From: an uncultured Draconibacterium sp.
GTDB lineage: Bacteria; Bacteroidota; Bacteroidia; Bacteroidales; Prolixibacteraceae
Assembly: GCF_963676815.1 (NCBI RefSeq)
Contig: NZ_OY781365.1
Coordinates: 3,878,501 to 3,942,500, forward strand
DNA length: 64,000 bases
Direction of reading: 5' to 3'
How positions within the stretch are numbered: position 1 is the first letter of the stretch; each line of letters opens with the position of its first letter. The notes under the pieces are model-generated. The model saw nothing but the letters and a program-made list of their open reading frames with translations, was not told the origin of the DNA and did not search any database. Below are positions 14,820 through 23,389 of the stretch, one piece after another. A program made the position numbers and the translations under genes.

Positions 14820-15652
14820 ACCAATCTAAGATTATAAAGTGTTTTTGCTTTTACCATGATCAGCATTTTTTTATAGTTGGGTACTCGTACGCGGTTTTGC
14901 ATAATAACTGAAGCCGGCGTTCGCTTTAATTTGTTTAACAGTAAACGATAATAATTATAGGCCACTAACACGGCCAGTTTCGATTTTCCGGGTAGTTTTC
15001 TTATGCCTTCGTAGGCGGTTTCAAAATCGGCTTCAATATCTTTTATGATGCGTTTTTTTTCTTCATCGCAAAATTCTTTACTGTTCAGTTCCGCGAAATA
15101 ATTCCGACCCAAAGTTTCTGTGTCTTCACGCAGGTCTCTCAAAAAGTTTACTTTCTGAAAAGCAGAACCGAGTTTCATGGCAGGTGTCACCAACTCGTCA
15201 AATTTTTTCTGATCACCATCACAAAATACTTTCAAACACATTAAACCAACCACATCGGCCGAACCGTAAATATACTGGTTGGCTTCCAGTTTTGTTTTGT
15301 ATTCTTTTTTTTCCAGGTCGTATCGCATGCTGGTGAGAAAAGCATCAACATGATCAAGCGAGATATTATATTTTTTTACCGTGTATTGGAAAGCCTGAAG
15401 AACCGGATTTAGACTGATACCCCGTTTCATGGCATCTCTAAAATCTTCTTCGAATTTATTGAGCAGGTAGGCTTTATCGTTATCGTGAAATGTGTCGACA
15501 ATTTCATCGGCTAAACGAACAAAACCGTAAATGCTGTAAATAGCATCGCGATGTTCTTTACTCAATAAACTCGTTGCATATGAAAAAGACGTGCTGTAAT
15601 TTGATGTTACAACTTTCGAGATTTTTATTGAACAGGCGTTGTAAAGTCTCAT
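14816..15652 (-). CDS. crtB: Phytoene synthase
   Basis: Joins two geranylgeranyl diphosphates to phytoene. The 278-residue protein has the squalene/phytoene synthase motifs YGFVRLADEIVD (first Asp-rich region) and FQKVNFLRDLREDTETLGR (second Asp-rich region). The frame begins at 15658 with MCMRLYN; the second Met (15652, MRLYNACS) matches the family's usual start and is preferred. It is the first gene of the carotenoid operon, about 200 bp downstream of batE on the same strand. That gap should hold its promoter, but no exact TAnnTTTG box was found there. Confidence 0.95.
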   Translation of the reverse strand: MRLYNACSIKISKVVTSNYSTSFSYATSLLSKEHRDAIYSIYGFVRLADEIVDTFHDNDKAYLLNKFEEDFRDAMKRGISLNPVLQAFQYTVKKYNISLDHVDAFLTSMRYDLEKKEYKTKLEANQYIYGSADVVGLMCLKVFCDGDQKKFDELVTPAMKLGSAFQKVNFLRDLREDTETLGRNYFAELNSKEFCDEEKKRIIKDIEADFETAYEGIRKLPGKSKLAVLVAYNYYRLLLNKLKRTPASVIMQNRVRVPNYKKMLIMVKAKTLYNLRLV

Positions 15653-15856
15653 ACACATACTGGTTTCATGTTCACTACTACTGTGAATTACTAATAAAAT
15701 CGAAATGCACTATAATTTCAACAGTCTGATAAATCAGGTACTTTATAAAAATAAATTATTTGCGTATTATTCGTAACTAAACAACGCAGAATAATGCTGT
15801 TTTGTTTACTCGAAGGTGAGTTAAAGTGGTGGGGGATAGGAAGAAAAACGAATGGT

Positions 15857-16612
15857 CTATATTCTGACAATACAAGAATCGGGCAGCCATCCCTGGTTAC
15901 CGTCGGCCAGTTTTATTTCGGTCCAGCTGTCCAGCTGATCGGTAATTTCCAGTTTTAATCCTTCATAAATCAGAAACAGATCGGTACCGGTTTCGCTTGG
16001 CGAACTTTTTACCGTAACGCGCGGGCAGAAAACGATGGCGGTATTCCGGTTATTGATCCTGGCTTTTTGCTGTGCTGCGTGAGAAACCGCAAAACCTGAC
16101 AGCAGAATGGCGAAAATACCAATCCAAAAAGAAAGGCGTTTTACGGCAACTGTTTTGCTAAAGAAAAAGCCGCCAAGCAGTAACAGGAACAATACAAACG
16201 ACACAATGCTGATGTATGCCCAGGTATCGGCCGGGTATTTATTAATAATCGAATCTTTCCAGCGCAGGAAAAAGGGCTTTGGCAATTCTTCAATTTGAGT
16301 TACAACATACTGGTTCGCTACCTGAAGGTTGAATGCGATGTCTTCATCGTGCGGAGCCAGTACTTTGGCGCGCTCGTAATTTAAAATGGCGTTGTTGATG
16401 TCGCCGGTTTTAAAATAGGCATTTCCGAGGTTGAAATACACCTTTGCCGACTCTTCTCCTGTGGCTAAAATCTGCTCGTAAGCAGAAACAGCCTGCTGGT
16501 ATTCTTCGGTGGTGTAATAAGCGTTGGCTTTTTCCCAAAGTTGCTCATTTGTTTCCTGTGCAAACACAAAAAACGGAGCTATAAGTAGTATGAATAATAT
16601 AATCTTTTTCAT
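15857..16612 (-). CDS. batE: BatE, TPR and SH3-like domain membrane protein
   Basis: The 251-residue protein starts with a signal peptide (KKIILFILLIAPFFVFAQ), has TPR repeats (about 20-115; NLGNAYFKTGDINNAILNYERA is a clear one), two membrane helices (about 135-185) and a C-terminal SH3-like domain (GLKLEITDQLDSWTEIKLADGNQGWL). This matches BatE, last gene of the Bacteroides aerotolerance (Bat) operon. The Bat proteins form a cell-envelope complex with MoxR of unresolved function. It follows batD by 6 bp. Confidence 0.88.
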   Translation of the reverse strand: MKKIILFILLIAPFFVFAQETNEQLWEKANAYYTTEEYQQAVSAYEQILATGEESAKVYFNLGNAYFKTGDINNAILNYERAKVLAPHDEDIAFNLQVANQYVVTQIEELPKPFFLRWKDSIINKYPADTWAYISIVSFVLFLLLLGGFFFSKTVAVKRLSFWIGIFAILLSGFAVSHAAQQKARINNRNTAIVFCPRVTVKSSPSETGTDLFLIYEGLKLEITDQLDSWTEIKLADGNQGWLPDSCIVRI

Positions 16613-16618
16613 CGTTTA

Positions 16619-18445
16619 CTAGCGTTTAATTTGTTTTTCAAAACGGCTCATTGTCGTCTCAGCCTTCTTATACAAATCATGACGTGCTTCTGATCCTCCC
16701 ACCGGAGCGTAGCGTGCAAATTCGCACTGGTCAACAACTTCTTCAAAGTCTTTAATTACTTCTTCGGCAACATTGCGGTCGGTGAGTTTTGCCACTGCAT
16801 TTTCACGGTTCAGGTCCGCAACCGGAATTCCCAGTTTGTCGCTCAGGTAGCCCCAGAAAGCTTTTAGAATCGCTTCGTGGAATGCTTCGTTGTTGTTTTG
16901 TTTCATATAACCGGCAGCCGCTTTCAAACGTTTTACAGCAACGCGGTTGGCCTTTTTATTTCTTACCAGTGCAATGTTGGCATTTTCGCGGGCTTTTTTG
17001 CGGTACACGAAATACAGCACCACAAAGAGAACGGCACTAATCAGGTAGATCAAATAAAAGATGGTACTTCCGTAGAAGGTATGTCCTTTTACCTGCAACA
17101 TTGGCTTACCTGATTTAATGAAGCGGATATCCTGTCCGATCAATTGCAAGTCTTCTTTACGTCGCGAACTGATCACAGTGGTTGATTGCTCTTCTGTACC
17201 TTTTTCAACATGCAGCGTGTAAGCATCGGTTGATTTGGTTACATATTTTCCTGTTGAAGGATTGAAGTAGGCAAACTTGATCGGCGGAATTTCATAGTCG
17301 CCTTCAAAACGTGGCTGAAACAGGTATTCAATAGTTTTATTCCCCGAAACGCCATTGTCGTTGGCTTGTACGTTATCGGTTGCACGCGGGTCGTAAACTT
17401 CAAAATCGCTAGGCAGATCCAGTTCCGGAGAACGCACCAAACGAATATTACCGTTACCCGAAATTTTCATGGTAAGCGTAACCGCATCGTTGGTGGTTAC
17501 ATTGGTACTGCTGATTTCTGACGATACATTAAAGTTACCCACGCCGCCCATAAAATTGGCCGGTTCGGTTGGAAGATCTTTTACATTCACCGAAACAGCA
17601 TCGCTGGTAACGCGTGCTTTTACGGTTCGGTAATTGTCGAAAAAGTCATCGAAAAAACTACGTGCCTTTACCCGCTGGCGGATCAACAGTGCCATGCTGA
17701 ATGGCTCGATTGTCAATCGTCCGTTTTGCTGCGGGAAAAGAATCGTCTTTTTCAGTATTCCAACCTGGTAAATTTTATCGTTGTATACCTCGCGGGTGAA
17801 ATTTATCTGCTGCGGAATATCGATATCCTGGGTGTAAAAACCCTCGTACGTGGGCAGGTTTACCTCGTCAAAACCATGCACCGGAACATTCGGATTTACA
17901 TACAATTTTACGGTGGCAATAATTTGCTCTCCACGGAAAACGTTTCGTTTGCTTAAATCAACGCGCACAAACAGGTTGTCTTTGTCGAGCTCTACATTTT
18001 GCGCTGTGCCTTGATCTTGTTGCGTTCCGCCTCCCTGCGACTGGTTGGGTTGCGCCTGTGCTTTCACCACCTGGATAGACAGGGAATTGGATTCAAAAAC
18101 CTTTCCGTTTACTTCTATCGATCCCGGGCGGATTTCGAAAGTTCCTTCTGCTTTGGCCCGCAAAATATAGGTGTACGAATAAGTTACTTCCGAAGTCGTT
18201 TTCCCGTTAATGGTTTGAATACTGGTTGACTGCCCGGTACTCGGCCCCATTAATATTTGGAAATTATCGCTTAATCCCGGAGGAAGCTGCAAGTTTGTAC
18301 CCCTGTCGTTCAATTGGAAGCTCAGCCTGAATTGTTGTCCCATTTCAACGGCGCTTGGTGCCGACATGGTAAAACGGGTTTGTTCGGCCCGGGCTGCAAC
18401 CGCCGCGCAAATAAGAAAAATATATATTACCAGTTTCTTCATCAT
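16619..18445 (-). CDS. batD: BatD, BatD/oxygen-tolerance family membrane protein
   Basis: A large envelope protein of about 608 residues. From the Met at 18445 it has a signal peptide (MMKKLVIYIFLICAAVAARA), repeated beta-rich domains with TFTMSAP/LTIEPFS-like strands, the 'DNLFVRVDLSKRNVFRGEQI' element that begins the second domain, one membrane helix (near 470-490) and a helical cytoplasmic tail with LGIPVADLNRENA. The open frame begins 36 bp earlier, but only the Met at 18445 or 18442 gives a normal signal peptide. Fourth-last gene of the Bat unit. Confidence 0.9.
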   Translation of the reverse strand: MMKKLVIYIFLICAAVAARAEQTRFTMSAPSAVEMGQQFRLSFQLNDRGTNLQLPPGLSDNFQILMGPSTGQSTSIQTINGKTTSEVTYSYTYILRAKAEGTFEIRPGSIEVNGKVFESNSLSIQVVKAQAQPNQSQGGGTQQDQGTAQNVELDKDNLFVRVDLSKRNVFRGEQIIATVKLYVNPNVPVHGFDEVNLPTYEGFYTQDIDIPQQINFTREVYNDKIYQVGILKKTILFPQQNGRLTIEPFSMALLIRQRVKARSFFDDFFDNYRTVKARVTSDAVSVNVKDLPTEPANFMGGVGNFNVSSEISSTNVTTNDAVTLTMKISGNGNIRLVRSPELDLPSDFEVYDPRATDNVQANDNGVSGNKTIEYLFQPRFEGDYEIPPIKFAYFNPSTGKYVTKSTDAYTLHVEKGTEEQSTTVISSRRKEDLQLIGQDIRFIKSGKPMLQVKGHTFYGSTIFYLIYLISAVLFVVLYFVYRKKARENANIALVRNKKANRVAVKRLKAAAGYMKQNNNEAFHEAILKAFWGYLSDKLGIPVADLNRENAVAKLTDRNVAEEVIKDFEEVVDQCEFARYAPVGGSEARHDLYKKAETTMSRFEKQIKR

Positions 18446-18535
18446 CGTTTCAAAGCCTACAAAATTATTGTTTTTGTTCAATTGCTTCTTTTTGTATCCG
18501 ATTAATCCTTAATCTTTAATCGTTTATCATGCCAA

Positions 18536-19363
18536 TTACCATTCTTTTTCCGAACGCGTACGTTTGGCTTTGGCAGCTTTCGCTTTTTTCACCTTATCCT
18601 GAATGTCGCGTTCGTCGTTTTGCAAAGCCTGCAACAGTTGCTCAGCATCCTGTTTCGAAATTTTATTTTGCTGAGGTTGTTGTTTTTGCTGCTGGTCTTT
18701 ATTTTGGTCCTTGTTCTGATTTTGGTTCTGATCCTGCTTGTTTTGATCTTTATTCTGATCCTGCTGATCCTTGTTCTGATCTTTGTTTTGGTCCTGGTTA
18801 TCCTTATTCTGATCGTTTTTATCCTTATTTTGATCTTTGTTCTGGTCCTTGTTGTCTTTATTCTGATCCTTGTTCTGATCTTTATTTTGCTGCTGTTGCT
18901 GTTCTTTTTTCTTTTTCAGCATTTGTGCATAGGCCAGATTGTATTTGGTTTCCAGATCATCAGGATTTTCACGCAGCGCTTTTTTGTACGACTCAATACT
19001 TTCATCCAGTTTCTCTTGCATCAGTTGCGTATTTCCCAGGTTGTGATTAACGCGGGCACGCTCAACCGGCTCTTCCATTTTCTCGGCTAGTTCGCTGAAT
19101 TTAACCTCTGCATCTTCAAACTTTTGTTGTTTGTACAATGCATCGGCCAGGTTGTAGTTCCACTTCAAATCTTCAGGGCGTTTTTCCAGCGCCTTGCGGT
19201 ATTCGGTTTCTGCATTACTGTATTTTACGGTGTCAACTTTCATAGTATCGCGCACGGCTTCCATGAAAAGTTTGTTCCCGTTACGTACAAATTTTCGTTC
19301 GTTTTGCCCGAAAACGGTTACCGAAATGACTATAAATAATGATAATATGATTGTCTTCTTCAT
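18536..19363 (-). CDS. batC: BatC, TPR protein with a long DQNK-rich tract
   Basis: 275 residues: a signal peptide (1-19), TPR repeats (about 40-150; FEDAEVKFSELA and LDESIESYKKALRENP), then a low-complexity tract (about 155-235) built of DQNK/DQNQ words. The tract lies at about 18660-18905, and a short charged tail follows. The family normally has such a tail, but the length is variable. The repeats are long, in frame and likely prone to slippage. Several long frames on the opposite strand here are artefacts of the repeat. Confidence 0.88.
   Translation of the reverse strand: MKKTIILSLFIVISVTVFGQNERKFVRNGNKLFMEAVRDTMKVDTVKYSNAETEYRKALEKRPEDLKWNYNLADALYKQQKFEDAEVKFSELAEKMEEPVERARVNHNLGNTQLMQEKLDESIESYKKALRENPDDLETKYNLAYAQMLKKKKEQQQQQNKDQNKDQNKDNKDQNKDQNKDKNDQNKDNQDQNKDQNKDQQDQNKDQNKQDQNQNQNKDQNKDQQQKQQPQQNKISKQDAEQLLQALQNDERDIQDKVKKAKAAKAKRTRSEKEW
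18660..18905. repeat. Tandem low-complexity coding repeat in batC
   Basis: On the plus strand the words TTATTCTGATC, TTGTTCTGATC and TTGTCCTGGTC recur every 12-18 bases, encoding (D)QNK(D) units on the minus strand. Copies are imperfect, so it is an expanded and diverged microsatellite-like array. Confidence 0.85.
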
Positions 19364-19374
19364 GTCTCCTCCTT

Positions 19375-20400
19375 CTATCCAAACAATTTTATCCGCTTCA
19401 AATACTTGTTTTTGCGTTCAAGAATTACAAATTCCAGTAACAGCAAAAACAATCCCACTGCAAAGAAATACTGGAACTGGTCGTCGTACTCCGAATAAGT
19501 GCGCGTTTCCATTTCCTGTTTTTCCATTTTATTTATTTCGTCGAACAGGGCATTTAATCCCACCTGTGCATTGTTTGCACGTACATAAATTCCTCCACCG
19601 GTAGCAGCAATTTGCTCCAGCATTTGTTCATTCAACTTTGTTACCACCACATTCCCGTCGCGGTCTTTCAAATAATCGGTTTGTCCGTTGCGAAAAACCG
19701 GAATTGGCGAACCCGAAGGCAATCCCATTCCAATGGTATGTACAATAGCGCCTTCATCCAAAGCTGCTTTGGCTGATGCCAATGCGTCGTCTTCGTGGTT
19801 TTCACCGTCGGTAATAATTACAATCGCTTTGTTGGCTTCGCCGTTTGGAGTAAACGATTTTCGTGCCAAATCGATGGCTGCTCCGATTGCCGTTCCCTGC
19901 TTAGGAACGATTTGCGTGTTCACCGAATTCAAAAACAGTTTTGCCGAATTGTAATCGGTGGTAATTGGCAGCTGCGTGTAAGCATCGCCGGCAAAAACGA
20001 TCAATCCGATCTTGTCGTCTTTCAAACGGTCTACCAGTCGTGAAATTGCTCTTTTCGCCCGTTCTAAACGGTTGGGCTGAATATCTTCGGCCATCATACT
20101 GTTCGACACGTCCAGCGCGATCATGAGCTCCACACCTTCGCGTTTTTCAGTTTTTAATTTCGATCCGAACTGGGGGCGGGCAATACCGACAACAAAGAAT
20201 GCCAGTGCCAGCATCAGAATGATAAACTTAACAACGGGGCGGTTGCCTGAACTGTAGGGCATCAGTTGCCCAAGGATTTCCTGCTGACCAAACTTTTTTA
20301 ATGCACGGCGGCGCGAGATTCGCGACCAGGCAAAAAACAGTGCCAGCAGCGGAATTAGTAACAATCCCCATAAGTATTCGATATTTGCAAACCTAAACAT
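19375..20400 (-). CDS. batB: BatB, von Willebrand factor A membrane protein
   Basis: Two N-terminal membrane helices (about 8-24 and 55-75), a VWA domain with the MIDAS motif ALDVSNSM (D-x-S-x-S) and conserved downstream acidic residues (ITDGENHEDD), and a C-terminal helix (near 315-330). The arrangement is that of BatB/BatA in the Bat operon, a metal-dependent adhesion domain facing the periplasm. The start MFRFANIEYLWG at 20400 matches the family better than the Met two codons upstream. Confidence 0.92.
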   Translation of the reverse strand: MFRFANIEYLWGLLLIPLLALFFAWSRISRRRALKKFGQQEILGQLMPYSSGNRPVVKFIILMLALAFFVVGIARPQFGSKLKTEKREGVELMIALDVSNSMMAEDIQPNRLERAKRAISRLVDRLKDDKIGLIVFAGDAYTQLPITTDYNSAKLFLNSVNTQIVPKQGTAIGAAIDLARKSFTPNGEANKAIVIITDGENHEDDALASAKAALDEGAIVHTIGMGLPSGSPIPVFRNGQTDYLKDRDGNVVVTKLNEQMLEQIAATGGGIYVRANNAQVGLNALFDEINKMEKQEMETRTYSEYDDQFQYFFAVGLFLLLLEFVILERKNKYLKRIKLFG

Positions 20401-20418
20401 TTCCATCCTTCTATCTTT

Positions 20419-21414
20419 TTATGGGATACTTCTGAATATCGTTAAACGCAGGAATAAACTCACAATCAAAAACAGTGCCCCAAGCAGGGCAAAAGGCATA
20501 AATTCTTCCGACTTGCGGCTAAATTCGCGCACTTCTATTTTCGACTTTTCCAATGCGTCAATCTCTTTATAAATCTCTTCCAGCTTGGTATTGCTGGTTG
20601 CCCTGAAATAACGTCCGTCAGTAAGCGACGATATTTCCTGCAGGGTTTCTTCGTCAATCTTCACCGGCATATCGCGCAACTGAATGCCAAACTGTGTTTG
20701 AACGGGGTAGGGTGCCGTTCCAATGCTTCCCACTCCAACCGTATACACACGAATACCAAATGTTTTGGCAATTTCGGCGGCAGTTACCGGAGCAACTTCT
20801 CCGCGGTTGTTTTCACCGTCGGTAAGCAGAATAACCACGCGGCTGATGGCTTCGCTGTCTTTCAGGCGCGCAACCGAAGTGGCCAGTCCGTTTCCGATAG
20901 CTGTTCCATCTTCTATCATGCCACTTTCAATATCTTTAAACAGGTTGAGCAACACGGCGCGGTCGGTTGTAAGCGGACATTGCGTAAAAGCTTCGCCGGC
21001 AAAAACCACAAGTCCCATGCGGTCGTATTCACGCCCAGAGATGAATTCCATAGCTACATTTTTAGCAGCTTCCAAACGATCTGGGCTGAAATCCTGTGCC
21101 AGCATCGAACTCGAAATATCAAGCGCAATAACGATGTCGATACCTTCTGTTTCGCTTTGTTCCCAGTTTCTAGATGATTGTGGACGAGCCAGAACAACCA
21201 CAAAAAAACTGATGGCGATTAGCAGGCATAAAAACACCAGGTGACGCAAATAATGCCTGATGGTTCTTGGGGCTTTTATTACCGAAGCAGTGGATGAAAC
21301 CTGGATGCTTGCGGTATTTTTTTTCTGCCTGAAAATATACCACGCCACCATGGGAATCAATATCCACAGGATGTGAAATAGCTCAGGGTTTTTAAATGTC
21401 AATCCTTCAAACAT
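20419..21414 (-). CDS. batA: BatA, von Willebrand factor A membrane protein
   Basis: 331 residues with the same layout as its neighbour BatB: N-terminal helices around 10-28 and 57-75, a VWA domain with intact MIDAS (IALDISSSM, LLTDGENNRGEV) and a C-terminal helix. The two are tandem paralogues. It lies 7 bp after the BatD-related gene. In Bacteroides fragilis bat genes were linked to oxygen tolerance; the molecular role remains open. Confidence 0.92.
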   Translation of the reverse strand: MFEGLTFKNPELFHILWILIPMVAWYIFRQKKNTASIQVSSTASVIKAPRTIRHYLRHLVFLCLLIAISFFVVVLARPQSSRNWEQSETEGIDIVIALDISSSMLAQDFSPDRLEAAKNVAMEFISGREYDRMGLVVFAGEAFTQCPLTTDRAVLLNLFKDIESGMIEDGTAIGNGLATSVARLKDSEAISRVVILLTDGENNRGEVAPVTAAEIAKTFGIRVYTVGVGSIGTAPYPVQTQFGIQLRDMPVKIDEETLQEISSLTDGRYFRATSNTKLEEIYKEIDALEKSKIEVREFSRKSEEFMPFALLGALFLIVSLFLRLTIFRSIP

Positions 21415-21420
21415 CTCTTT

Positions 21421-22428
21421 CTATTTTATCTCAACTTCTTCAACGTTTTCATCATCATCTCCTTTTTCAGCGTCTTTGCTGTCAGCCTTTTTCTGTTCCT
21501 CTTTCTTCGTGTCGTTGACAAAGAAATAGGCATTTACCAGCGACAAGTTATCGTCGTCGGGCAGTGGCTGATATTTGGCAAATTTTACCAAATCGGCTAA
21601 TTGTAGCAATTGCGACAGGTTCGAGAAATGTTTCTCGTTAATCAATCCTTTCTGTACTCTGAAACTTTCAATCGTTTCGTCTGTAGTTTGCTCCAACGCC
21701 CGAATGCCAAACCGGTCTTCAATATATTCCCGCAGTGTATCGGTCAGCTCGCTGTAATATTGTTTGGTCTTGCCTTTTTGCCACACTTTTTCAGTCTTGA
21801 TACGATCCAACTCTCGTAACGCAACAATATGCGCCGGCTCTTTTGGTTTTGCCGGACGTGAAAATATAGGCTTGTTGTTTTTCTTCCGCTTAATCGAATA
21901 TAAAAGGAAGAAAATGATGGCTCCGATAAGAATCACACCCAAAATATAAGGTGTAACTTCTTTTAAAGTCAGCGGAGCACCATAAGGCATTTTTATGTCG
22001 GTCGGCCCTTTGGTGGTATCGATTTGCATGGTGTAAACATTCAGTGTAACACCGTTGCTGGGAATGGAATCAATTGTTCCGTCCACATCGATTTTAAACC
22101 AGTAAGGCGGAATACGGTAACTTCCACTGTCGAAACTTGTAATGGTGTAGGCCTGAATTTGTTTCATCAGCGTTTCGTCATCCAGCTCAAAAGTGTCGAC
22201 ACCCGAACGGCTGATCACTTCAATCAGGCTGTTAATCGTATCCGGAACTGCCGGGAACTGTACGTTTACATCTTTTGGGTGATCAACTTCCAGGAAAAGT
22301 TTTACCTGGTCGCCGATCAGAATATTTGCAGAATCGAGGCTGGCAGTGGCTTTTATGCGCTGCGCCTGCGTTGTTCCTGCAATAAGAATTGATGTAAACA
22401 GAAATAATATTTTTAATTTCAATTGCAT
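21421..22428 (-). CDS. BatD-related membrane protein of the bat locus
   Basis: 335 residues: a signal peptide (1-22, ending TTQAQ), a beta-rich domain resembling the first domain of BatD (IKATASLDSANILIGDQVKL), a single membrane helix (about 156-175), and a cytoplasmic helical domain with YYSELTDTLREYIEDRFGI, similar to regions seen in transglutaminase/DUF4381-type partners of MoxR-VWA systems. The C-terminal tail is very acidic. A gene of this kind usually sits between DUF58 and batA. No enzymatic motif is evident. Confidence 0.75.
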   Translation of the reverse strand: MQLKLKILFLFTSILIAGTTQAQRIKATASLDSANILIGDQVKLFLEVDHPKDVNVQFPAVPDTINSLIEVISRSGVDTFELDDETLMKQIQAYTITSFDSGSYRIPPYWFKIDVDGTIDSIPSNGVTLNVYTMQIDTTKGPTDIKMPYGAPLTLKEVTPYILGVILIGAIIFFLLYSIKRKKNNKPIFSRPAKPKEPAHIVALRELDRIKTEKVWQKGKTKQYYSELTDTLREYIEDRFGIRALEQTTDETIESFRVQKGLINEKHFSNLSQLLQLADLVKFAKYQPLPDDDNLSLVNAYFFVNDTKKEEQKKADSKDAEKGDDDENVEEVEIK

Positions 22429-22434
22429 GCTTCT

Positions 22435-23313
22435 CTATTTTAATGCCCGTTTTTTAAACAAGGTCATTAACGATTTTACATAGTCTTCGTTGGTGTTTAT
22501 CGATACATAATCAACACCGCTTTTTTTGAACATCACATCCAGCCGGCCCATGTGTTTTATCCACCAGTCGGCATAAAGTTTACGCGTTTTGCGAGAACTG
22601 CTGTCCACCCAAACGTAATTGCCTTTTTCAGCATCTTTCAGCTTTATCATTCCGATAGATGGCAGTTCTGTTTCGCGCTCGTCGTATATGTTCAGCGCCA
22701 CCATGTCGTGCTTGTTGTTCGCTATAGAAAGAGCTATTTCCAGGTCTTTGTTATCGTCCATAAAGTCGGAAATAATAAAGGCTGTACAGCGCTTTTTAAT
22801 GGCGTTTGTCATGTAACGAACAGCTTCGGTAATGTCGGTGCCGTTACTTTCGGGGTGAAAGTCGATCAACTCGCGAATGATTCGCAGGATGTGACTTTTT
22901 CCTTTTTTCGGCGGAATGAATTTCTCGATCTTATCCGAAAAGAATATCACCCCGATTTTGTCGTTGTTTTGAATCGCCGAAAACGAAAGCACAGCAGACA
23001 GTTCTGTAATTACATTTTTCTTCAGCTTTTCAAACGAACCAAATTCGCGCGATCCACTTACGTCGATCAGCAACATCACGGTGAGCTCGCGTTCCTCTTC
23101 AAATATTTTTACGTAGGGGTGACTGTAGCGGGCAGTAACATTCCAATCGATGTTACGAATGTCGTCGCCAAACTGGTATTCGCGCACTTCCGAGAAAGCC
23201 ATACCGCGCCCTTTAAAAGCACTGTGGTACTCGCCGGCAAAAATATTGCGCGACAAACCACGTGTTTTTATCTCAATCTTCCGTACTTTTTTTAATAAAT
23301 CAGTTGTCTCCAT
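22435..23313 (-). CDS. DUF58 domain protein
   Basis: About 292 residues. FSEVREYQFGDDIRNIDWNVTAR is the diagnostic DUF58 motif, followed by a VWA-like fold with DVSGSREFGS (a MIDAS-like sequence). The protein is probably cytoplasmic or membrane-associated and works with the MoxR ATPase encoded just upstream. The Met at 23313 (METTDLLKK) is chosen over 23334, since the extra residues (MEHETNF) come from a repeat-like intergenic stretch. Confidence 0.9.
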   Translation of the reverse strand: METTDLLKKVRKIEIKTRGLSRNIFAGEYHSAFKGRGMAFSEVREYQFGDDIRNIDWNVTARYSHPYVKIFEEERELTVMLLIDVSGSREFGSFEKLKKNVITELSAVLSFSAIQNNDKIGVIFFSDKIEKFIPPKKGKSHILRIIRELIDFHPESNGTDITEAVRYMTNAIKKRCTAFIISDFMDDNKDLEIALSIANNKHDMVALNIYDERETELPSIGMIKLKDAEKGNYVWVDSSSRKTRKLYADWWIKHMGRLDVMFKKSGVDYVSINTNEDYVKSLMTLFKKRALK

Positions 23314-23334
23314 GAAATTTGTTTCATGTTCCAC

Positions 23335-23389
23335 GTTGCAGGTTCAGCTATCTCGAACTTGAAACTTGCAACCTGTAACTTGTAACCGT
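23335..23389. repeat. Short degenerate intergenic repeat with dyad symmetry
   Basis: CACGTTGCAGGTT at the left is mirrored by GCAACCTGTAAC at the right, with the word AACTTG(A/T)AAC in between. Such low-complexity 'cttgcaacttg' stretches recur between genes in this phylum. Here it fills the space between moxR and the DUF58 gene. Confidence 0.5.

Noticed and set aside
18529..19090. Long plus-strand ORFs of 156-173 residues opposite batC
   Set aside because: Leu/Val/Ile- or Cys/Asp-rich monotony caused by the tandem repeat in batC; no signal or domain.
22552..23295. 247-residue plus-strand ORF antisense to the DUF58 gene
   Set aside because: Shadow of a conserved gene; composition rich in Phe and Val typical of reverse-strand frames here.
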